Shown here piece after piece: positions 48,362 to 56,331 of a DNA stretch of 64,000 nucleotides. Within the stretch, counting starts at the first letter, position 1. Each line of letters starts with the position of its first letter. The notes beneath the pieces were generated by a model. That model was not told the origin of the DNA. It made no database searches and worked only from the letters and a program-made list of their open reading frames with translations. A program made the position numbers and the translations under genes. Source of the stretch: Streptomyces sp. CB02058 (GTDB lineage: Bacteria; Actinomycetota; Actinomycetes; Streptomycetales; Streptomycetaceae); NCBI RefSeq assembly GCF_001905505.1, contig NZ_LIPG01000008.1:62001-126000 (forward strand), written 5' to 3'.

Positions 48362-49905
48362 ACGTCCTGATGGTGGGCCAGCTGCCTGCGCAGCTCCGTG
48401 GGGAGCGGGTGATGGGGGCCGTACGCCCGCTCCGTGTCGTACAGGAGCGCCTGCAACTGGGCGCGGCCCGCCGCGTGGTCGCCTGCCCCGAGCAGCAGAT
48501 GGCCGATCCGGTGGCGGATGTCGAAGGCCCTGCCGGGGCCCCCGGAGTGGGCGTAGCCGTTCTCGTAGTAGGGGAGGACCGCGCGGTACTCGGCGAGCGC
48601 CGCGGCGGCCTCGCCGAGCTGCTCCAGGCACTGCGCGGCGTCGTAACGGAACTGCAGGGTCTGGGAGTCGGCCGGGCCGGCCTCCGCCGCGCGGTCGTCG
48701 GCGAGGCGGCGGAGCTCGGGGAGGGCGCGGCGGTACTGGCCGTCGTCCATGAGCGTGGCGGCGTACTGCTTGCGCAGGATACGGACGACGGGCGAGTGCT
48801 CGCCGTGCTCCGCCGCGGCGGCCGGAAGGATGCCCCCGAGGATGTCGACGGCCTGGGTGATGCGGCCCTCACCGAGCAGCCGCTTCACGTCGTCGACGGC
48901 CTGCGCCACGTTCGGACGGGCGGGCGGCTCGTGCGGCGCCGCGGGCATCTGCTGGGCGGGGACGACCGGCACGGGCGCCGGGGTGGCGGCGCGGTCGGGC
49001 CAGGGCGCGTGCGGGCGGAGGAAGGGGCGGGTCGGGTCGAGCGGCCCGGACGGGGAGCCCCCGGAGGGCAGCAGGGGCCGCAGGGACTCGTAGACCTCCT
49101 GGGCGGAGGCGGGCCGGTGCTGGGGGTCCTTGGAGAGCAGCCGCAGGACGAGCACTTCGAGCGCCTCGGGGACCTCGGGCCTGAGGTGGCGGACCGGCAG
49201 GGGCGGCTCGTAGAGATGGCGGTGCAGGACGCCCAGGGCCGTGGAACCGGCGAACGGCACGTCACCGCTGAGGAGTTCGTGCATGAGCACCCCCAGGGCG
49301 TACAGGTCGGTGTACGGGCCGACGGCGCCGCCCATCGCCTGCTCGGGCGCCATGTAGGCCGGGGAGCCGATCGGTGAACCCGTGTGCGTGAGACGGGTGG
49401 TGTCGGTGTCCATGACGGAGGCGATGCCCAGGTCGAGCACGGTGACCGTGCCGTCGGGCTTGACCATCGCGTTGCGCGGCTTGAGGTCGCGGTGGACGAT
49501 CGGCACCGCGTGCACGGCGGAGAGCACCGCGCAGAGCTGGGCGGCGATGGCGACGGCCCAGGGCCACGGGTAGGGGTCGTGCTCGGCGAGATGGTCGGCG
49601 AGGTCCGCGCCCTCGACGTACTGCATGACGAGATAGAGGTCCTCGCCGTCGCTCCCCGCGTCGTGCACCGTGACCAGACCGGGGTGGTCGACCTGTGCGG
49701 TGACCCGGCACTCCCGGACGAACCTGCGGCGCAGATCGTCGGCGGCCTCGCTGCCGGAGGGGCCCGCGACCCGGTCCGGGCGCAGGAGCTTCACCGCGAC
49801 CCTGCGGTCCAGGCGCTGGTCGTACGCCGTCCAGACCTGGCCCATGCCGCCCTGGCCGAGAATGGTCGCCAGCTCGTAACGCCCGGCGATGACACGCCCG
49901 TTCAC
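48346..49905 (-). CDS. Serine/threonine protein kinase with C-terminal TPR-like domain
   Basis: A 519-residue Hanks-type kinase. The Gly-rich loop is LGQGGMGQV (16-24), the ATP lysine K39 (VAVKLL), the catalytic loop HRDLKPRNA with D140, and the metal site DLG (158-160) in place of DFG. The activation segment ends in YMAPEQA. A Pro/Ala-rich linker (about 290-335) leads to a helical repeat region (about 345-519) with the TPR-like pattern of bacterial transcription activators (LLGEGRITQAVDILGGILP, CLEQLGEAAAALAEYRAVLP). No membrane helix is present. The GTG start overlaps the stop of the membrane protein gene (GTGA, 49902-49905). Confidence 0.93.
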   Translation of the reverse strand: MNGRVIAGRYELATILGQGGMGQVWTAYDQRLDRRVAVKLLRPDRVAGPSGSEAADDLRRRFVRECRVTAQVDHPGLVTVHDAGSDGEDLYLVMQYVEGADLADHLAEHDPYPWPWAVAIAAQLCAVLSAVHAVPIVHRDLKPRNAMVKPDGTVTVLDLGIASVMDTDTTRLTHTGSPIGSPAYMAPEQAMGGAVGPYTDLYALGVLMHELLSGDVPFAGSTALGVLHRHLYEPPLPVRHLRPEVPEALEVLVLRLLSKDPQHRPASAQEVYESLRPLLPSGGSPSGPLDPTRPFLRPHAPWPDRAATPAPVPVVPAQQMPAAPHEPPARPNVAQAVDDVKRLLGEGRITQAVDILGGILPAAAAEHGEHSPVVRILRKQYAATLMDDGQYRRALPELRRLADDRAAEAGPADSQTLQFRYDAAQCLEQLGEAAAALAEYRAVLPYYENGYAHSGGPGRAFDIRHRIGHLLLGAGDHAAGRAQLQALLYDTERAYGPHHPLPTELRRQLAHHQDVRGSV

Positions 49906-50543
49906 CGGCCGTCGCCCTCCTTGCGGAGGTAGTCGCTCAGCTCGTCGAGCTCGGCGCGCACCTGGTCCAGGCGCTGGGGCGCCTGGGGCCTGGGGGTGTC
50001 GGCCGGGGGCGTGGGGGCGGGCTGCTGCTGCCCGGGCGCCGGAACGGTCTGCTGGCCGGGCGCGGGCGGGTAACCGTAGGACGGGGCGGCCGACGTGGGC
50101 TGGACGGGCACGGTCTGCTGCCCGTATCCCGGCACGGGCGCGCCCGGGTGCGGGGCGCCGTATCCGTACGGCACCACCTGCGGGACGCCGTACGGGCCGA
50201 AGTGGCGGATCTCCGTGTACAGGTAATAGGTGATCGTGCCGGCGAAGAGCACCAGCATCCAGGTGAGAGTGATGAGCGCCTGCGCGTCGGACATCACCTC
50301 CTCCTCGTCCGGCAACGACCCGAGGTAGGCGATGAGTCCGACGTTCAGCGCGATCACCAGGCCGAACAGCCACCAGTCGCGCTTCCTGCGGGTGACGATC
50401 GCCAGGCGCAGCATCGCCGCCCAGGAGAGGAGCCCGCAGCTCAGCAGGGTGAGCGCGACGAAGACCACGCGCAGCGTGACCAGCGTGGCCGAGGACGGAC
50501 GACGCTTCGGCTGCTGCTCCGGCGGATAGCCGTAGCCGTGCAT
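49902..50543 (-). CDS. Membrane protein cotranscribed with the kinase
   Basis: A 213-residue protein with about four membrane segments (TLRVVFVALTLLSCGLLSWAAM, WLFGLVIALNVGLIAYLG, LITLTWMLVLFAGTITYYLY), then a cytoplasmic tail rich in Pro/Gln/Tyr/Gly. Two imperfect repeats PAPGQQTVPAPGQQ are visible. The last 20 residues form a short helix (RLDQVRAELDELSDYLRKEG). No family is recognised. ATG 50543 has GGGAG six bases upstream. Coupling to the kinase by a four-base overlap suggests that it recruits, or is phosphorylated by, that kinase. Confidence 0.87.
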   Translation of the reverse strand: MHGYGYPPEQQPKRRPSSATLVTLRVVFVALTLLSCGLLSWAAMLRLAIVTRRKRDWWLFGLVIALNVGLIAYLGSLPDEEEVMSDAQALITLTWMLVLFAGTITYYLYTEIRHFGPYGVPQVVPYGYGAPHPGAPVPGYGQQTVPVQPTSAAPSYGYPPAPGQQTVPAPGQQQPAPTPPADTPRPQAPQRLDQVRAELDELSDYLRKEGDGR

Positions 50544-50614
50544 GTGCTGCTCCCGGAGGGCGTGTGTCGGACGTGTGCAGTGAGCGTATACACCGACACG
50601 GACAACCGGTCCCG

Positions 50615-50656
50615 GGTTGTGCACAACCGTTGTGGTTCACATCACGGTTGTGCACC
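50615..50656. promoter_or_regulatory. Cluster of dyads upstream of the membrane protein/kinase operon
   Basis: A perfect 14-bp palindrome GGTTGTGCACAACC (50615-50628) is followed by GGTTCACA (50634-50641) and a second GGTTGTGCACC (50646-50656). The spacing of the two GGTTGTGCAC copies is 31 bp, about three helical turns. The sites lie 72-113 bp upstream of the 50543 start. Related elements occur at 48196 and 52898-52955. Confidence 0.6.
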
Positions 50657-50689
50657 CCGGTGGCGTCGACGGTCGCCCCGCCCGTCACC

Positions 50690-52822
50690 TCACTCCGGGG
50701 CGACCGTGCCCTCCGTGAGCCCGTCGTACATCCCCTGGACCAGCTGTCCGCCCAGTCTCCCGGCCGTGCGCAGTGCGTCCTCGAAGGCGGCGAGGGCGCT
50801 GAACCGCTCTCCGTACCGCTGCTGTTCGTCCAGCGGCAGGCGCGGCACCTGGAGGCGTCTGGCGTCGAGCCGGGCAGCGGTGGAGGCGTAGCTGCTGGCC
50901 TGCCGGTTGTTGGCGGTGGCGCGCAGGAAGCCGGCGAGGAACCAGGGGTCGAGCGCGGCCGGATCGGGGCGCAGCAGCTGGAGGTTGCGGCCGAGCGCGG
51001 CTCCGGCGGTGGCCTGGTCGACGACCCTGGCCATAGAGCCGCCGCCCAGCACGGGCACGACGACGTCACCCTCCTCCAGGAGGAGCGGCTCGGCGTCGGG
51101 CGAGGCCGTGTGCGCGGGGCCGGCCGCCGCTCCGCTCGGTGCCGTACCGGTCGCCGCCGCACCGCTCGGTGCCGTACCGGCGAGGACGTCGTGCTCGGTG
51201 AGGACCCGCGCGGTGCCGCCGGATGCGCCGGTGCCTGTACGCAGGTGGAGCGCTCCGGCGCGCGCCAGTTCACCGACGGTGGTGAAGGGCCGCCGGGCCG
51301 GCTCCCCGGGCACGGCGGGCGGCGGGGTGAGCCGGGAGGTCAGCTTGAGGGTGTCGTCCAGGCGCTGCCGTACGCGGACCAGTTCGGCCGCGCCGCCGCC
51401 GGCGGCCCGGGGCGGGAGATGGCGGGCGGGGGCCAGGTCCACGTCGTCGTCGAGGAGTTCGATGACGGGGACCGCCCGGCTGGTCCCGGGGTGTTCCTCG
51501 ACGGGCTCCCGGCGCCCGGGGGCGTCGAAGGGGGTCCAGGCGTCGAGCACGGCGGCGCGCACGGCGGGCCAGTCCAGCCGGTCGCGGCCCGTGGGAGCCC
51601 CCGCGGGCTCGGACTCCGCCGTGTCGACGACGAGGAGTTCGGGGGCGGGGGGCTGCTCGGAGCCCGGCTTGCGGAGCACCCAGATGTGCAGCGGAATGCC
51701 GTACGGGGGCGCGGCGCCCGCCGGGAGCGCGATGACGGCGCGCAGCGCGCCCCGGCGGAGCAGATCGGCTCGGATGCGGCGGCCCGACCGGCGGGACGCG
51801 GCGGCCGGGGGCATCAGCACGACGGCGGTGCCGCCCTCGCGGAGATGGGCCAGGGCGTGCTGCACCCAGGCCAGTTCGGATTCGGTGCGGGCGGGGAAGC
51901 CGTACTCCCAGCGCGGGTCGTAGGCCAGCTCGTCGTGGCCCCAGTTGCGCTCGTTGAACGGGGGGTGGCAGAGCACCGCGTCCACGGTGAGCCGGGGGAA
52001 GGCGTCGGCGCGCAGGGTGTCGCCGGTCCGCACCGCGAGCGCCTCCCCGCTCCCGCCCGCGTGCAAGGCGAGCCGGAGCGCGGTGAGCGCCGCCAGGTCG
52101 GGGTCGGTCTCCTGGGCGTACAGCGCGGTGGGACGGCCGACGGCGCGCAGCAGGGCGCCGGTTCCGGCGGCGGGGTCGAGGACCGTGCGCGAGGGGTGCT
52201 TGCCGCTCTGCCGGGCGCTCCTCGGCGGCTCCGCGAGGTCGGCCATCAGTTCGGCGAGGCCGGGGGGCGTGAGTGTGTACTGCCGCGGATTGGCGTCGAG
52301 CTGGCGGCCGAAGAGGAAGTCGAAGGCCTGCCGGGCCCCGCTCTCCGCGGCGAGTTCGGCGACGGCGCGCAGCAGCGGGACGGACGGCAGGAGCTCCCGC
52401 TCGGTGGGCGTGGGCACCGCCCGGCCCTCCCCGAAGCGGTCGGCGAGCACCTGGTCCAGCGCGCCGGGCAGCACTCCCGCCATCCGGGCGTCGGAGACGG
52501 CGGTGATCTCCAGCCAGGCGGTGGGCCTGTCCCTGACCAGCAGCAGGGCGCATCCCGCGTGGACGAGCGCGGTGACGGCGCCGCCGGGGTGACCCGTCAG
52601 CTGCTGCCACACCCGCTCCCGCAGCGGGACCTCGGCGAGCTTGCCCTGGTCGCGCAGCCACCGCTCGACCTCGGGGAGCGCGAAGGAGGGGCTGGCCTCC
52701 GTGCCGCCGACCGGTTTCGGGAAGTCGGCGTGCCGGCGGCGCCAGTTGCTGACGGCGGCACGGCCGACGCCCGCGAGCCGGGCGATCCCGGCGGCGGTCA
52801 CCTCTGTCGAGTTCTCCGGCAC
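50690..52822 (-). CDS. HTH, N6-adenine methylase-like and HsdS-like fusion protein
   Basis: A 710-residue three-part protein. Residues about 7-60 are a MerR/AlpA-like helix-turn-helix (TAAGIARLAGVGRAAVSNWR, then FALPEVERWLRDQG). Residues about 165-430 are a HsdM-like methylase: FLFGRQLDANPRQYTLTPPGLAELM, SAM motif I LDPAAGTGALL (216-222) and motif IV HPPF (286-289) where N/DPPF is normal. Residues about 560-700 resemble half of a type I specificity subunit (EEGDVVVPVLGGGSMARVVD, LDPWFLAGFLRATANN, LPLDEQQRYGERFSAL). No restriction subunit is nearby. GTG 52822 has GGGAG eight bases upstream; ATG 52876 would add 18 residues. It may be a DNA-binding regulator rather than an active methylase. Confidence 0.88.
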   Translation of the reverse strand: MPENSTEVTAAGIARLAGVGRAAVSNWRRRHADFPKPVGGTEASPSFALPEVERWLRDQGKLAEVPLRERVWQQLTGHPGGAVTALVHAGCALLLVRDRPTAWLEITAVSDARMAGVLPGALDQVLADRFGEGRAVPTPTERELLPSVPLLRAVAELAAESGARQAFDFLFGRQLDANPRQYTLTPPGLAELMADLAEPPRSARQSGKHPSRTVLDPAAGTGALLRAVGRPTALYAQETDPDLAALTALRLALHAGGSGEALAVRTGDTLRADAFPRLTVDAVLCHPPFNERNWGHDELAYDPRWEYGFPARTESELAWVQHALAHLREGGTAVVLMPPAAASRRSGRRIRADLLRRGALRAVIALPAGAAPPYGIPLHIWVLRKPGSEQPPAPELLVVDTAESEPAGAPTGRDRLDWPAVRAAVLDAWTPFDAPGRREPVEEHPGTSRAVPVIELLDDDVDLAPARHLPPRAAGGGAAELVRVRQRLDDTLKLTSRLTPPPAVPGEPARRPFTTVGELARAGALHLRTGTGASGGTARVLTEHDVLAGTAPSGAAATGTAPSGAAAGPAHTASPDAEPLLLEEGDVVVPVLGGGSMARVVDQATAGAALGRNLQLLRPDPAALDPWFLAGFLRATANNRQASSYASTAARLDARRLQVPRLPLDEQQRYGERFSALAAFEDALRTAGRLGGQLVQGMYDGLTEGTVAPE

Positions 52823-52897
52823 TGGCCTGTCTCCCGTTCCGCGCGCATGGGTGTCGCCTGCTGTGTGGGTGAGCATACCGATCTCACCCCACCCATC

Positions 52898-52955
52898 GGT
52901 TCACAGCACGTTCAACTCGACATCCCCGTGAACAGTGTTGACTTGGTTCACAGCA
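52898..52955. promoter_or_regulatory. Direct repeats GGTTCACAGCA upstream of the methylase-like gene
   Basis: The 11-mer GGTTCACAGCA occurs at 52898-52908 and 52945-52955. An inverted GTGAAC lies between them (52928-52933), giving GTGAAC-N12-GTTCAC. The region also holds TTGACT (52939-52944), a possible -35 element for the plus-strand gene at 53037. The same GGTTCACA is found at 50634 upstream of the kinase operon. Confidence 0.55.
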
Positions 52956-53036
52956 ACTGGTCTCATTGACTCATCGCACACCAGAAGGTGATGCGGATCC
53001 GCTCACACTTCCCGTTCTTCCTCGAAGGGCACACCC

Positions 53037-53843
53037 ATGTCCCAGTACACGCAGCCGCAGCCCCAGCAGCCGTACGCCCCGGCGCAGACGCCCGGCACCC
53101 GACCCGCCCGCAACGGCCTCGGCATCGCCGCGCTCGTCCTCGGCATCATCGGCACCGTCTCGGGGCTGGTCCCCTTCTTCTTCTGGCTCGCGGGCATCCT
53201 GGGCCTCATCGCCCTGATCCTGGGACTCTCGGCACGGGGGCGCGTGAAGCGCGGTGAGGCCACCAACAAGGGCGTGGCCACGTTCGGCGCGGTCCTCGGC
53301 CTCGTGGCGCTGGTCCTGTCGGTGGTCGGAGCCGTCCTCACGTTCAAGGCCGTGGACGACGTGGTGAACGACATCAACAAGTCGGCCACCTCCAGTGCGG
53401 CAGCGAAGCCGGCGGACGCCGGGGACGACACGGCGAAGGACGAGGCCAAGGGCGAGAGCCTCGCCGAAGGGGACACGGCTGTCTACGACGACGACCTGGA
53501 GGTCACCGTCAACGCCCCCGCCGCGTACACCGCCGACGAGTTCGCCATCGGCCACACCAAGGGCAACAGCGCCTACAAGGTGACGGTCGTCATCGAGAAC
53601 AAGGGCAAGGAGAAGTTCGACGCGACGCTCACGACCGTGGACGCCCGCGCCGGGGAGGACGGCGTGAACGCCGAGCAGATCTTCGACGCCAAGGTCGGCG
53701 AAGGCTTCAGCGGCACGGTGCTGCCGGGCAAGAAGGTCACGGCGACGTACGCCTTCGACGCCCCGGCCGACGCGAAGAACCTGACCGTCGAGGTCTCCCC
53801 CGGCTTCGAGTGGGACGCCCAGCAGTGGGACCTGAAGCTCTGA
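53037..53843 (+). CDS. DUF4190-like membrane protein with C-terminal DUF4352-like domain
   Basis: A 268-residue protein. A Gln/Pro/Tyr-rich N-terminus (residues 1-25) is followed by two DUF4190-like segments (NGLGIAALVLGIIGTVSGLV, LAGILGLIALILGLSARGR) and a third helix (VATFGAVLGLVALVLSVVGAV). An Ala/Asp/Lys-rich linker leads to an extracytoplasmic immunoglobulin-like DUF4352 domain (about 150-268: DDDLEVTVNAPAAYTADE, YKVTVVIENKGKEKFDATL, ATYAFDAPADAKNLTVEV). The function is unknown. It is divergent from the methylase-like gene across the GGTTCACA repeats. Confidence 0.9.
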   Translation: MSQYTQPQPQQPYAPAQTPGTRPARNGLGIAALVLGIIGTVSGLVPFFFWLAGILGLIALILGLSARGRVKRGEATNKGVATFGAVLGLVALVLSVVGAVLTFKAVDDVVNDINKSATSSAAAKPADAGDDTAKDEAKGESLAEGDTAVYDDDLEVTVNAPAAYTADEFAIGHTKGNSAYKVTVVIENKGKEKFDATLTTVDARAGEDGVNAEQIFDAKVGEGFSGTVLPGKKVTATYAFDAPADAKNLTVEVSPGFEWDAQQWDLKL

Positions 53844-53880
53844 GCACCGGCCCGCGCCCCGACGAAGGCCCACCCCGTGA

Positions 53881-53912
53881 GACGCCCCTCCAGCAGTCAC
53901 CGGAGGGGCGTC
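53881..53912. terminator. Terminator after DUF4190-like gene
   Basis: An 11-bp stem, GACGCCCCTCC (53881-53891) and GGAGGGGCGTC (53902-53912), with a 10-nt loop, between convergent genes. Confidence 0.82.
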
Positions 53913-53978
53913 CTGGGGCGTTCGGGCCCCACACACCGCCTCAGGGCCTCAGGGTGCCCCTCTGAGAGCCCACATCCC

Positions 53979-54728
53979 TCAGGTCCGGTGCCGCACCCAG
54001 ACGTTCGGCTCGACGTACACCGCGTACCCGTGGGCGGGCGAACAGTGCACCGGCACCAGCGCGCCCGGGACCTCCACCGGCCCCTCCGCGTCGAACGGCA
54101 GCCCGGTCCAGGCACGCCACCGCTCCAGCGACCCGCTCACCGTCATCGACACCGGGGCCACCGCCTCGATCACCCCGCCCGCCCGCACATGGACCCGCAG
54201 CCAGGGGTCGGCGGGCAGGCCGTCCTCGGGGCGGGTCCGCCGGGCGTACTCCTCCATCGGCACCGCGGCCTCGGCGTGCTTGGCGCTGGGCCGGACCGGG
54301 GCGACGAGTTCCCTGAAGCCGAGGCGCCGGGTGTTCTCCCGCATCGCGGCAACCATCCGCCCGGAGATGCCCTGCCCGAGACTCCCGGTCGCGACCGTGA
54401 TCTCGATCGCGCTGACGGTGTCCGGTGCGCGCCCGTGCCTCAGGTCGGAGAAGGCCCACAACAGCACCTGGTCCCAGCCGCCTTCGGGCAGCTTCCCGTC
54501 ACGCCCCGGCGCTTCGAGTGCGAACGGCACGCTGTAGCCCCGGGCCACCACGTCCCCCTCGCGGCCGGTGGCGACGAGCACGAACTCGGGGAACTCGGCC
54601 GCGATGCGCGGGAAGTTCGCCCAGCCGACCAGGTCCTCCAGGACGAACTCGGGCCAGGTGTCGGGCATCTCCTCCAGCGCACCTGCGAGTTCGGGCCGTT
54701 CGGCGAGCGTGGTGATCTTGACATCCAT
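53979..54728 (-). CDS. GNAT-like N-acetyltransferase-fold protein
   Basis: A 249-residue cytoplasmic protein. The core resembles GNAT folds: WPEFVLEDLVGWANFPRIAAEFPEFVLVA, then VVARGYSVPF, and an acetyl-CoA-binding-like VATGSLGQGISGRMVAAMREN followed by RRLGFRELVAPVRPS. The C-terminal half (WLRVHVRAGGVIEAVAPVSM) is unlike typical GNATs but occurs in Streptomyces homologues. The substrate is unknown. No Shine-Dalgarno site precedes ATG 54728. Confidence 0.8.
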   Translation of the reverse strand: MDVKITTLAERPELAGALEEMPDTWPEFVLEDLVGWANFPRIAAEFPEFVLVATGREGDVVARGYSVPFALEAPGRDGKLPEGGWDQVLLWAFSDLRHGRAPDTVSAIEITVATGSLGQGISGRMVAAMRENTRRLGFRELVAPVRPSAKHAEAAVPMEEYARRTRPEDGLPADPWLRVHVRAGGVIEAVAPVSMTVSGSLERWRAWTGLPFDAEGPVEVPGALVPVHCSPAHGYAVYVEPNVWVRHRT

Positions 54729-54823
54729 GCGGCCACGGTAGAGAGGCCCCGAGCCGCCGCCAACCGGTTAAGGCAGGAGGCACTCTCGGGTGCGGGCGCC
54801 CGGCCACCGCCCCGGCCGCCCGC

Positions 54824-55150
54824 TCACACGTAGCTGCCGACGATGAGCACACCCGTGGGCACGAGGGTCAGCAGCACCCCGGACGGCCAGTACACGCGCG
54901 GGTTCAGAGCGGCCCTGCGCCCCACCGGCTCGTTGACCATCCACCAGATGATCCCGAAGGCGGCCCACACCGGGACGATGATGACCAGCCAGAGCATCAT
55001 GCCGTCGTTCTCCGTCGGCTCACGGCTGGTCCAGCCGACGTCCGCGAGCGGGCCGTTCGTCAGGAAGTACCACGCCAGCCACACGGGAATCACGCCCGGA
55101 ACGCCGAGCAGAAGATTCGCCCCCACGGCCGTCAGCCGCCATTTCCACAT
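54824..55150 (-). CDS. Small membrane protein
   Basis: A 108-residue protein with three hydrophobic helices (LTAVGANLLLGVPGVIPVWL, MMLWLVIIVPVWAAFGIIWW and PSGVLLTLVPTGVLIVGSYV). No family is recognised. ATG 55150 has a weak ribosome-binding site; GTG 55165 (VDTSGMWKW) with GGGAG upstream is a good alternative. It diverges from the HNH nuclease gene. Confidence 0.72.
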   Translation of the reverse strand: MWKWRLTAVGANLLLGVPGVIPVWLAWYFLTNGPLADVGWTSREPTENDGMMLWLVIIVPVWAAFGIIWWMVNEPVGRRAALNPRVYWPSGVLLTLVPTGVLIVGSYV

Positions 55151-55251
55151 GCCCGAAGTATCCACACCCCGCCGCTCCCACCGCCCCTCCGGCGGCGCAC
55201 GGCCGACGCGCCCTCCCGGCCTCCCCGGCCCTGCGCCTACGCTGATGCCTC

Positions 55252-56076
55252 GTGACCCGTCTCCGCGCAACACCCTCGTCCCGGCGCCCCGCAGGGCGCC
55301 CCGCCCGGCTCCTCCCCTCCGGCCCGGCCGCCGGCTGCGCCGTGGTGGCGCTCGGGGTGCTGCTGACGGGCTGCACCGGTACCGAATTCCCCGAGGGCGG
55401 CGGTCTTCCGGGCGGCGGGGTCTCCTCGGCCGCGCCGGACGGCCACGGGACGAGCCCCCTGGACGATCCCGACGGCACGAAGCCGGGCCTGGCGGCGGTC
55501 TCCTCGGAGAAGGACGAGGCGGCGGGCCGCGATCTGATCTCCGGGCTGTCGACGAAGGGCCGCGGGCCGAAGACGGGTTACGAGCGGGACAAGTTCGGCT
55601 ACGCGTGGATGGACACGGCGGACGGCATCCCGCTGGCCAGGAACGGCTGCGACACCCGCAACGACCTCCTGAAGCGCGACGGCCAGGACCTCGAGTTCCG
55701 TTCCGGATCCGACTGCGTCGTCGTCTCGATGACCCTGCACGACCCGTACACCGGCAAGGACATCGACTGGAAGAAGGCCGAGGCCTCGGCCGTACAGATA
55801 GACCATGTGGTGCCGCTGTCGTACGCCTGGCAGATGGGCGCCGCCCGCTGGTCCGAGAGCAAACGCAAGCAGCTCGCGAACGACCCGCTCAACCTCATCC
55901 CGGTCGACGGGCCCGCCAACGGCTCCAAGAGCGACTCCGGCCCGGCCTCCTGGCTGCCGCCGGACAAGAAGATCCGCTGCTCGTACGCGGTGCGGTTCGC
56001 GCAGGTCTCCCTGAAGTACGAGATGTCCGTGACCTCGGCGGACAAGGAGATGATGCTGGAGCAGTGCGGCGGCTGA
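55252..56076 (+). CDS. Secreted HNH nuclease (GmrSD/DUF1524-like) lipoprotein
   Basis: A 274-residue exported protein. A basic N-terminus and hydrophobic segment end in a lipobox (LLTGCTG, about Cys41). A Gly/Pro-rich linker precedes the nuclease domain (about 105-274): KFGYAWMDTADGIPLARNG, CDTRNDLL, then the HNH core QIDHVVPLSYAWQMGA with the catalytic Asp-His and NDPLNLIPVDGPANGSKSD, where Asn is the HNH middle residue. It ends in CSYAVRFAQVSLKY. Homologues are widespread in Streptomyces as HNH endonuclease family proteins. It probably scavenges DNA in the medium or cell envelope. GTG 55252 is the start. Confidence 0.9.
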   Translation: MTRLRATPSSRRPAGRPARLLPSGPAAGCAVVALGVLLTGCTGTEFPEGGGLPGGGVSSAAPDGHGTSPLDDPDGTKPGLAAVSSEKDEAAGRDLISGLSTKGRGPKTGYERDKFGYAWMDTADGIPLARNGCDTRNDLLKRDGQDLEFRSGSDCVVVSMTLHDPYTGKDIDWKKAEASAVQIDHVVPLSYAWQMGAARWSESKRKQLANDPLNLIPVDGPANGSKSDSGPASWLPPDKKIRCSYAVRFAQVSLKYEMSVTSADKEMMLEQCGG

Positions 56077-56119
56077 CCCGGCACCCCTCGCACCCCCGGG
56101 CCGTCACCCCGGGCCCGCC

Positions 56120-56205
56120 ACCCGGGGTCCCTCACCCGACGCCACCTTGACCAGGCGTCCGTAACCCGGGGCCCTTCACCCGACGCCCGCGTGGCCAGGC
56201 GCCCG
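56120..56205. repeat. Imperfect 44-bp-period direct repeat
   Basis: Two copies of about 42 bp (56120-56161 and 56164-56205) that both contain ACCCGGGG..CACCCGACGCC..CCAGGCG and differ at roughly a fifth of positions. They lie just downstream of the HNH gene. Confidence 0.6.
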
Positions 56206-56228
56206 CCCCCCAAGACCCGTGACCCGGC

Positions 56229-56306
56229 ACGCGCCCGCGCACCCGCACCCGCGCCCGCGCACCCGCACCCGCACCCGCACCCGCACCCGCACCCGCACCC
56301 GCACCC
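56229..56306. repeat. Hexanucleotide microsatellite (GCACCC)n
   Basis: Eight perfect GCACCC units (56259-56306) are preceded by several degenerate GCGCCC/GCACCC units from 56229. The array starts 152 bp after the HNH stop and ends 25 bp before the stop of the SalK-like gene. Such arrays are prone to slippage. Being a multiple of three, it would not shift a reading frame, but it lies outside both genes. Confidence 0.9.
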
Positions 56307-56331
56307 AGGGTCAGCCCGCCGCGCCCCGGGC

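Noticed and set aside
48346..51273. 975-residue kinase with a long N-terminal extension
   Set aside because: The extension crosses two other genes in a wrong frame. The kinase fold starts at VNGRVIAGRYEL, at the GTG 49905 that overlaps the upstream stop.
50690..53843. Phage-defence island (restriction-modification or BREX-like)
   Set aside because: No restriction nuclease, phosphatase, protease or other defence genes accompany the methylase-like protein, and its catalytic motif is altered.
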